From Pseudomonadota bacterium (GTDB lineage: Bacteria; Pseudomonadota; Alphaproteobacteria; Rhizobiales; Beijerinckiaceae): a stretch of 11,387 bases of DNA. The position numbers and the translations under genes are program-made. The notes beneath the pieces were generated by a model. The model was given only the letters and a program-made list of their open reading frames with translations, was not told the DNA's origin and did no database searches. Shown here piece after piece: positions 6,129-11,387 of the stretch; position 1 is the stretch's first letter, and the number at the start of each line of letters is the position of its first letter. The DNA is taken from contig JAFAEL010000166.1 in NCBI GenBank assembly GCA_023423995.1, forward strand, positions 1 to 11,387, in the 5' to 3' direction.

Positions 6129-6554
6129 ATGAGCGCAACAGTCAGGCCCGTCGTCACGCGCAAGAACGAGGAGGACCGCGGCACCGGCCAGTCGGGCGGC
6201 GCGGTCAGGATCTCGGGCGTGAGCCCGCAGCACACGCCCGCGACGAAGATCTGGTACGGCAAGGTCTCGAACGAGCCGGGCTTCCGCTCCCTCCCCCACC
6301 ACCACGGCGACGCCGAGACGGGCGGCTACCTCTTCAAGGGTCGCGGCCGCATCTATTTCGGCGAGAACTACTCCGAGTGGGTCGAAATGACCGAAGGCGA
6401 CTTCGTCTTCGTGCCGCCGAACTTCAACCATGTCGAGGCCAACATGAGCACGACGGAGGAGCTCGTCTGGATCACCTGCCGGACCCCGGACAACATCGTC
6501 GTCAACCTCGACGACGTCGACGATTCCCTCCTCGAGGGCTATCGGCGGGCTTAA
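6129..6554 (+). CDS. Single-domain cupin protein
   Basis: A 141-residue cytoplasmic protein with one cupin barrel (Cupin_2 type). Cupin motif 1 is visible as H57-H58-H59, then E63 and the glycine-rich turn at 71-73. Motif 2 is G90-D-F-V-F-V-P-P-N-F-N-H101. Two histidines of the H-H-H run, E63 and H101 would form the usual metal-binding set, so a bound divalent metal is likely. The short acidic tail (D-D-V-D-D) follows the barrel. There is no second domain or DNA-binding part. Such small cupins can be isomerases, dioxygenases, lyases or sugar/ligand binders, and sequence alone does not decide. As the last gene of the SDR and binding-protein operon it probably acts on an intermediate of the same pathway. 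Confidence 0.88.
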   Translation: MSATVRPVVTRKNEEDRGTGQSGGAVRISGVSPQHTPATKIWYGKVSNEPGFRSLPHHHGDAETGGYLFKGRGRIYFGENYSEWVEMTEGDFVFVPPNFNHVEANMSTTEELVWITCRTPDNIVVNLDDVDDSLLEGYRRA

Positions 6555-6780
6555 CGCGACGGCGCCGCTGGAAAAGACCTCCGCCGCGACATGAGCTTTT
6601 CCCAAAGGTAAGGGACCACGCGGCTCAACAGGCTGGGGGTTGCGCGCGGAGCGCGGCGGAGAGCGCCAGGGTGCCGAGTTCGAGGATCTCGGCTGAGCGC
6701 CTGCAGCAGGAGGACGAAAGGACTCCCGCTGTGGCGGCCCGCACTCTCGTAGCCATGCCGCCGACCGGCCCCGCCTGGCC
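6555..6780. other. Non-coding gap between the cupin and autotransporter genes
   Basis: This is 226 bases between the two convergent stop codons. Apart from the hairpin at its left end I see only GC-rich sequence without a recognisable gene. A 43-codon minus-strand frame (6625-6756) is present but has no ribosome site or recognisable content. Confidence 0.6.
6570..6602. terminator. Bulged hairpin between convergent genes, possible bidirectional terminator
   Basis: GGAAAAG (6570-6576) plus CTC (6579-6581) pairs with GAG (6593-6595) plus CTTTTCC (6596-6602): ten base pairs, a two-base bulge and an 11-base loop. It lies 15 bases after the cupin stop and between two genes that converge. The A and T runs are inside the stem and no T tract follows on either strand, so this is a weak terminator candidate. 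Confidence 0.33.
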
Positions 6781-9700
6781 TCAGAAGCGGTACGACAAGC
6801 GAGCGCTTCCCATTTGGCCCGTGAAGTCGCGCCCGAGCTGGGCGTGGTACTCGGCCGTCACCTCGAAGCCGCCGGCCGATATGGCCTGCAGGCCCAGGCC
6901 GAGATCGGCCAGTGTGTCGGGAGTGCGCGCGACGGTCTGGAAGCTTGCCACTGCCGCCGGCGCGCCTTGGAGGCGCGCAGTGCCGACCACCCGGTCGGAG
7001 GAGAGGAAGCTCATGCCCACGGACGCGTACGGGCGGAAGGTCACGCCGGCCGCCTCCAATCGGCCGCCGATCTCGATCGCCGGATTGGCGACGAAGAGCG
7101 TCTTGTTGATGCCCTCGACATCCAGGTTGTAGCCGGGCGCCCCGTATTCCCCGTAGCGAGACACGCGGTCGTGGATGACGTCCAGGTCGAGATAGGGCTT
7201 GGCGTACCAGTCGCCGAACACGAACTGATGCGAGACGCGAAAGCGGCCTGCCGCCGAGAGCACGTCCGCGCGGCTGCGGGCAAGCCAGCGGTTCTCGTCG
7301 AAGTCGATCGAGCGCCGGTTCGCGAGGCGGCCGATGCCGAGATTGCCGGACAGGGCGAATTGCCATGGGCCGATCTGGTGCTTCAGAGCCGCCGACACGT
7401 CCCCGGCATTCTCGCGCGTCAGCGAGATCCCGTCGGGGATGGTGCGCTCGGCCGCCGTGTAGCCGCCCGACAGGCCGAAGAACCAGTCGCTCGCGAACTC
7501 TCTCTGCAGGCCGATCCGATAGGTCAGTCCGCTCTGGCGATAGCCGCTGTTGTCATGGGACGTTCCGTGGCGGTTGAGCGTTCCCGTGACCCGACCCCAG
7601 ACGCAATCGCCTTCCTGCAGCAAGGCGGATCCTGGCACGAAGCCGGGGCAGCTCATGACGGCCTTCAGCCCCGACCGGGTCCGCAGCATGTTGGTCATGC
7701 TGGCATATTGGTTGGCCTCCGGCGTGAGCTCGGACAGGTCGGCACCGTAGCCGCGCTGGGAGATCGTCGAGGCGAAGCGGGCGAAAAGCGGGCTTTGGCC
7801 AATCGAGCGCGTATCCCAGGCCTGCTGGACCTGCCCGGCCACGGCCTTCTGGTCTGCCGACAGCGTGACACCCGCGGGATCGGCGAAATTCGCCTTGGGG
7901 GAGAGCGAAAGCGAGTTCCCAGCCTGCACGAGTTGCCAGGTGACCGGCACGGAGCCCGATTGGAGCGTCGCCGGCGTCGCTGAGGCCGTACCGGGGACGC
8001 GCAGGATCTCGTCCGACCTGAGGAAGGTATAATTGCCGGGAAGGAGGCCGCCCACGATGTTCGGGCGCACGGTGCCCGCGATGTAGGCCTCCTTCGTCAC
8101 GTGGAGCAGGTCGCTCGCGAGAACTCCGCTGCCGGTCGCCGCCGAGACGTCGACCTGAAGCGTCCCAGCTCTCTCGAGCATGAAATAGCCGGTGAGGTCT
8201 GTGGACGCGATCGTGCCCGTCCCGCGGACATCGAAGATGCCCGCGCTGCGGGCGATCGAGCCGCCGAGATTCACGCGCGCACCCGTGACGATGGTGCCGG
8301 TGCCGAGGTTCTCGAGATCGTAGCCATTCGCGTCGATGTTGCCCTTTATGGTACCGGCGTTCCGGATCGTGCCGCCGCTTGCGACGGTCTGGATGGCCTG
8401 ACCGGATTCGGCGCTGACAGCGCCACCGCGCTGCACCGCCAGGAGGTTGGCAAACCCGCCGTCGATCCGGATCCCGGCACCGGCCTCGCTGCCGCCATGG
8501 GCCTTACCGTGCACGTCGATGTTGATGGAGCCGCCTCGCCTGCGAGGGTCGATGGTGCCGTCGGCCTTCTGCACGCCGCTTTGGGCGAAGATGGCGTAGG
8601 CATTGTCCCCCGGTGTAGCGATGTTGCCGGCGACGTTGATCGTGATGGCGCCTCCCGTGCCGTTCGCCTGCTTCCGCCCATCCAGGTTCGAGCTCAACTC
8701 GACCCGTGCCCCGTCAGGATCGGTGATCAGGCCGCCGCCGCCACCGAGGCTCTGCGCGAAGATGCCATGGGCTGCGGCGCCCGTGGTCGCTATTTCCACG
8801 CTCGCGCCGGGCTTCGTCTTGATCGTGATCGCGCCACCATTGCCGCTCGACCCGTCATCCGCCACGAAGGCGGGCCAGGACTTGGCTGAGACGCCAATAT
8901 TGCCCATGCCGCCATAGCCACCGCCGCCACCGACAGATTGCGCGAAGACGGCATGCGAGCCGACGCCATCCGTGGCGATGGAGGAGGTCCCGTCGAACTG
9001 GACTGTGACGGCGCCGCCATTGCCGGCAGCGCCGCCCTTGCCGCCGAAGGCTGCATAGCCCTGGAGCGTTCCGCCTCCGGCGGCGCTGCCCCCGAAGCCG
9101 CCGCCGCCGCCGATCGACTGCGCGAAGATGCCGAAGGAGCCCGGGCCGTGGGTCAGGATCGTGCCCGAATGCGTGACCTCGGCGCGGCCGCCATTGCCTC
9201 CGCCCGTCCCGTTCGCTCCGAAATTCAGGTTCAGGCCCGGAGCGGGGATGATGGTCGTATCGTCGTCATACGTCGCGAGCCCTGCAGGCGGCGCGACGCC
9301 GAGCTTCGTAAGCATCCCGACCAGGGCATCGAGTGCCTCCTGCTCCTCGGGATCCGGAGAACGGAGAAAGCTCAGCGGCTCCTTTGGCTTGGCCTGCTGG
9401 ATGAAATACGCGCCCCCGCCGCCGCCGACGCTCTGCGCGACGACCGCATGCGCGCCTGCCCCCTTGGTCTCGACCGTACCGGAATTTGTCACGGTCGCGA
9501 GGCCGCCATCGGCGCTGAGGCCGCCCGTCCGGCCGAAGGTGAGGTTCGCCGAGACCGAGAAGGAATTGGCGTTGGCGCTCGCGCCGCCGACGCCGCCGCC
9601 GCCACCGACGCTTTGCGCAAAGATCCCATAGGCCATGTCGCCGTGGGTGGTGATCGTGCTGGAATTGGTGACGGTGGTCGTCCCGCCGGCCCCGCCCGCC

Positions 9701-11387
9701 TCGCCCTTGCCGCCGAACGTGAGGTTCACGTTCATCACGTTCTCGCCGCTAGTGAAGCCAGCCCCACCGGCGCCGCCGCCGCCTCCGATCGACTGGGCAA
9801 GGATCCCGAACGCGCTCGCGCCGTGCGTCTCGATGGTTCCGGCATTGGTGACCGTCACCGCGTCGCCCGCGCCGCCGCCCCCACCGGTGCCGCCGAGCGT
9901 GAAGTCCACCGATACCTTCGGCAGCTTGGTCGCGTCCTTCGATTTCAGGACGTCCTGGTTGAGCTCCTTGATCTTATCCGTGAACTTGTACTGGGCCGCG
10001 GCCAGCGCGACGAAATAGCTGGATTTGAGGATCTTCTGTGCGATCGGATCGTCCTTGCCGAGCGCCGAGACAGCGCTGAACAGCGCCTTCGCTGCGTTTA
10101 GCGCCTTCTTCTTTCGGGTCGCCGGCTTGTCGTCGTCCTTGTCCTTCGAGGACGACAAGTAGCCCTTCAGGGCGTCTACGGTCTTGTAGGCTTTGGCCCC
10201 TTCCTTGCCGAGCTGGGTCACGATGGCCTTCAGCTCATCGTTCCCGGCAAGACTCGGCTCGTCCCTGATGATCGATGCGATCTTGTCTCCGATGAGTCGC
10301 AGCGATTCCTCGAAGCCCGGGGCGCTCTTGCGCTCTCCTGCGAAGGTCCCGCCGACGCCGCCGCCCCCGCCGACTGATTGCGCCAGGATGCCGTGCGATC
10401 CTGCGCCGTCCGTGCGGATGGACGCACCCTTGGCATTGGTGACCTCGACGGTACCGCCGGCGCCACCTTTGCCGCCCTTGCCGCCGATCTGGAAGTCGAG
10501 GGCCGCGGTGCCGCTTCCCTGGCCGAGAAAGCCTCCGGCCGTGCCGCCCCCGCCGCCGACGCTCTGGGCGAAGATCGCGGTCGCGTTGGAGGCGCCCGTC
10601 TGCACCGTGGCGCGGTTGGTCAGGACGACCGCTCCGCCGACGCCGCCGTCCCCGCCCGTGCCGCCGACGGTCGGGCTGAGCGTGAAGGAATTGGCAAGCT
10701 TGAAGGACTTTACGGCCGCGTCGGCCATGTCGCTCCAGGAGAAGCCCTGGGATGCCGCGGTCTGTCCCGTGCCGGCTGAGCCTCCGCCACCACCGATGCT
10801 GGCTGCGGAGATGCCCGTCGCGAATTCACCGAAGGTGTGAACCAGGGCATCGTTGGTAACCTCGACGCGGCCACCCTTGCCGCCGCCGCCGCCTGAGCCG
10901 CCGACCCCCACCGTCAGCGCCGTGTCGAGCGAGAGGCCGACGAAGTTGCTCGTCGCCGCGCCGGTATCCGCCTTGCCGCCCCCGCCTCCCGTGCTGAGCG
11001 CCTCGATACCGATCGCGCCTGCCCCGTAGGTCGTGACGGCGGCAAGATTGCCGACCGTGACGTAGCCGCCATTGCCGCCGTCTCCTCCGCTACCGCCAAC
11101 CGCCACGGACAGGGTCACGGTCGGATATTGCGGAAGCCCGATCGACAGCGAGTAGGAATTGGCCGCCCCGGCCAAGCCGCCGCCGCCCCCAATCGATTCG
11201 GCGAAGATGCCGCCCGACCCCGCGCCCGCCGTGGTGATCTCGGAGTGATTGTACGCCTCGACCCGGCCGCCGTTTCCGCCCTTTCCGCCGGCCCCTCCGA
11301 CAGCGAGCGCAAAGCTTCCCAGGACGCCTGCGGCGTTGGAACTCGCACTGCCGCCGACGCCCCCGCCGCCGCCGACGCTCTGCGCGA
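6781..11387 (-). CDS. Giant glycine-repeat autotransporter (type Va secretion), 5' end outside the window
   Basis: The frame is open from the right edge to the TGA at 6781-6783, giving 1,534 visible residues; the start and signal peptide are not in view. The codon at 11173-11175 is an internal TTG (leucine); numbering below counts from it. Order of parts: about 60-residue repeats with a block like F-A-Q-S-I-G-G-G-G-G, then G-G-x-G-G-x-G-G strands and a V-T-N-x-G-T-I-x-T-x-G strand (to about 870); an irregular beta-rich section (880-1097); a helical linker with L-S-A-D-Q-K-A-V-A and L-S-E-L-T-P-E-A-N (1098-1187); and a C-terminal beta-barrel (about 1188-1464) of alternating amphipathic strands ending L-S-Y-R-F, the terminal aromatic expected of outer-membrane barrels. 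Only two cysteines are visible, C1176 and C1191, flanking the linker/barrel junction. Known: such barrels insert in the outer membrane and export the passenger to the surface. An adhesin or biofilm role is inferred from class only. Confidence 0.92.
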   Translation of the reverse strand, partial: AQSVGGGGGVGGSASSNAAGVLGSFALAVGGAGGKGGNGGRVEAYNHSEITTAGAGSGGIFAESIGGGGGLAGAANSYSLSIGLPQYPTVTLSVAVGGSGGDGGNGGYVTVGNLAAVTTYGAGAIGIEALSTGGGGGKADTGAATSNFVGLSLDTALTVGVGGSGGGGGKGGRVEVTNDALVHTFGEFATGISAASIGGGGGSAGTGQTAASQGFSWSDMADAAVKSFKLANSFTLSPTVGGTGGDGGVGGAVVLTNRATVQTGASNATAIFAQSVGGGGGTAGGFLGQGSGTAALDFQIGGKGGKGGAGGTVEVTNAKGASIRTDGAGSHGILAQSVGGGGGVGGTFAGERKSAPGFEESLRLIGDKIASIIRDEPSLAGNDELKAIVTQLGKEGAKAYKTVDALKGYLSSSKDKDDDKPATRKKKALNAAKALFSAVSALGKDDPIAQKILKSSYFVALAAAQYKFTDKIKELNQDVLKSKDATKLPKVSVDFTLGGTGGGGGAGDAVTVTNAGTIETHGASAFGILAQSIGGGGGAGGAGFTSGENVMNVNLTFGGKGEAGGAGGTTTVTNSSTITTHGDMAYGIFAQSVGGGGGVGGASANANSFSVSANLTFGRTGGLSADGGLATVTNSGTVETKGAGAHAVVAQSVGGGGGAYFIQQAKPKEPLSFLRSPDPEEQEALDALVGMLTKLGVAPPAGLATYDDDTTIIPAPGLNLNFGANGTGGGNGGRAEVTHSGTILTHGPGSFGIFAQSIGGGGGFGGSAAGGGTLQGYAAFGGKGGAAGNGGAVTVQFDGTSSIATDGVGSHAVFAQSVGGGGGYGGMGNIGVSAKSWPAFVADDGSSGNGGAITIKTKPGASVEIATTGAAAHGIFAQSLGGGGGLITDPDGARVELSSNLDGRKQANGTGGAITINVAGNIATPGDNAYAIFAQSGVQKADGTIDPRRRGGSINIDVHGKAHGGSEAGAGIRIDGGFANLLAVQRGGAVSAESGQAIQTVASGGTIRNAGTIKGNIDANGYDLENLGTGTIVTGARVNLGGSIARSAGIFDVRGTGTIASTDLTGYFMLERAGTLQVDVSAATGSGVLASDLLHVTKEAYIAGTVRPNIVGGLLPGNYTFLRSDEILRVPGTASATPATLQSGSVPVTWQLVQAGNSLSLSPKANFADPAGVTLSADQKAVAGQVQQAWDTRSIGQSPLFARFASTISQRGYGADLSELTPEANQYASMTNMLRTRSGLKAVMSCPGFVPGSALLQEGDCVWGRVTGTLNRHGTSHDNSGYRQSGLTYRIGLQREFASDWFFGLSGGYTAAERTIPDGISLTRENAGDVSAALKHQIGPWQFALSGNLGIGRLANRRSIDFDENRWLARSRADVLSAAGRFRVSHQFVFGDWYAKPYLDLDVIHDRVSRYGEYGAPGYNLDVEGINKTLFVANPAIEIGGRLEAAGVTFRPYASVGMSFLSSDRVVGTARLQGAPAAVASFQTVARTPDTLADLGLGLQAISAGGFEVTAEYHAQLGRDFTGQMGSARLSYRF
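6784..7614 (-). other. Autotransporter beta-barrel domain
   Basis: About 277 residues at the C-terminus, from G-D-C-V-W-G-R-V to the final Y-R-F. Alternating hydrophobic/polar stretches such as G-L-T-Y-R-I-G-L-Q-R-E-F, W-F-F-G-L-S-G-G-Y, W-Q-F-A-L-S-G-N-L-G-I-G, W-Y-A-K-P-Y-L-D-L-D-V and V-T-F-R-P-Y-A-S-V-G-M-S-F are typical transmembrane strands. The length agrees with a 12-strand autotransporter barrel (usually 250-300 residues). Confidence 0.88.
8578..11387 (-). repeat. Degenerate tandem protein repeats of the autotransporter passenger
   Basis: Twelve five-glycine blocks are visible, plus a thirteenth decayed one (F-A-Q-S-G without the glycine run, near 8580). The spacing between blocks, in residues from the right edge leftwards, is 61, 67, 65, 79, 62, 195, 60, 60, 105, 60 and 62. 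The base period is therefore 60-62 and the larger values are insertions. The unit is block, variable loop, strand ending in G-G-x-G-G, then V-T-N-x-G-x-I-x-T-x-G and back to the block. Blocks closest to the barrel keep A-Q-S-[VIL]; three near the right edge have drifted to A-E-S-I, A-L-S-T and A-A-S-I. The repeat is mainly at protein level; DNA copies have diverged. Confidence 0.88.
9916..10338 (-). other. Lysine-rich helical insertion in the autotransporter passenger
   Basis: About 141 residues (280-420 in the numbering used for the gene) lie between the glycine block at 269-273 and the next repeat strand V-S-V-D-F-T-L-G-G. There are no glycine blocks and no V-T-N strands here. Instead there are predicted helices such as L-R-L-I-G-D-K-I-A-S-I-I, L-N-A-A-K-A-L-F-S-A-V and D-K-I-K-E-L-N-Q-D-V-L, joined by a charged K-D-K-D-D-D-K linker. 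G+C counted by hand is 34/60 and 35/60 for the two lines starting at 9961 and 10021, against 48/60 for the line at 9841. I do not recognise the domain. Confidence 0.75.

Noticed and set aside
6625..6756. 43-codon minus-strand frame in the convergent gap
   Set aside because: No ribosome site, no recognisable content and several cysteines and arginines as in random GC-rich frames; also located downstream of the autotransporter stop.
6814..10101. Three long plus-strand frames (389, 262 and 387 codons) over the autotransporter
   Set aside because: All are complementary to the repeat and barrel coding sequence and rich in Ala/Arg/Asp/Gly. They arise from the repeated glycine codons (gcc/ggc) and have no independent support.
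11173..11175. TTG as the start of the autotransporter
   Set aside because: The frame stays open through all 70 further codons to the right edge and continues the same repeat, so this is an internal leucine and the real start lies outside the window.
8578..11387. CRISPR array or DNA tandem repeat
   Set aside because: The periodicity is at protein level with diverged DNA copies, variable spacing and an uninterrupted reading frame.
8578..11387. PE_PGRS-like glycine-rich mycobacterial protein
   Set aside because: The glycine runs resemble those proteins superficially, but the C-terminal outer-membrane barrel and the A-Q-S-I-G-G-G-G-G repeats place it with Gram-negative autotransporters.

Overview
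The window looks like a chromosomal accessory region of a high-GC alphaproteobacterium. A Methylobacterium- or Bradyrhizobium-type member of the Hyphomicrobiales is the best guess. This rests on codon use strongly biased to G/C at the third position, on leucine/isoleucine-type (HAAT) solute-binding proteins sitting with SDR enzymes, and on a giant glycine-repeat autotransporter of a kind I associate with these genera. The assignment is inference; there is no rRNA or other marker here.

Region 1 (about 1-6554) is a catabolic or uptake locus organised around an IclR-family regulator. The regulator (1487-2329, minus) is followed on the same strand by a periplasmic substrate-binding protein (183-1385). 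After that comes a GC-rich hairpin and what looks like the frameshifted start of a NIPSNAP-family gene running off the left edge. Divergently, on the plus strand, is a compact apparent operon: SDR 1 (2496-3260), a second, clearly paralogous substrate-binding protein (3292-4545), SDR 2 (4542-5297, ATGA overlap), SDR 3 (5326-6117) and a small single-domain cupin (6129-6554). Two copies of one 26-bp element, 21/26 identical and centred on an interrupted palindrome, flank the regulator. One lies in front of the left substrate-binding gene and the other in front of the right operon. They are the obvious candidates for the IclR operator and would make both transcription units one regulon. No permease or ATPase gene is present, so the two binding proteins are orphans within this window. 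The substrate cannot be named from sequence alone. Three oxidoreductases plus a cupin suggest stepwise oxidation or reduction of hydroxy/keto groups of an imported small molecule.

Region 2 (6555-6780) is a short non-coding gap between convergent genes, holding one bulged hairpin that may terminate transcription.

Region 3 (6781-11387, minus) is the C-terminal 1,534 residues of a very large type Va autotransporter whose 5' end lies beyond the right edge. It has a passenger built of about 60-residue repeats, each closing on a five-glycine block, then a less regular beta-rich section, a helical linker and a C-terminal beta-barrel ending in Y-R-F. At least three repeats are expanded at the same point, right after the glycine block. 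The largest expansion is a lysine-rich, helix-forming segment of about 140 residues that looks like a foreign domain in an otherwise glycine/beta protein. It is the most unusual structure in the window.
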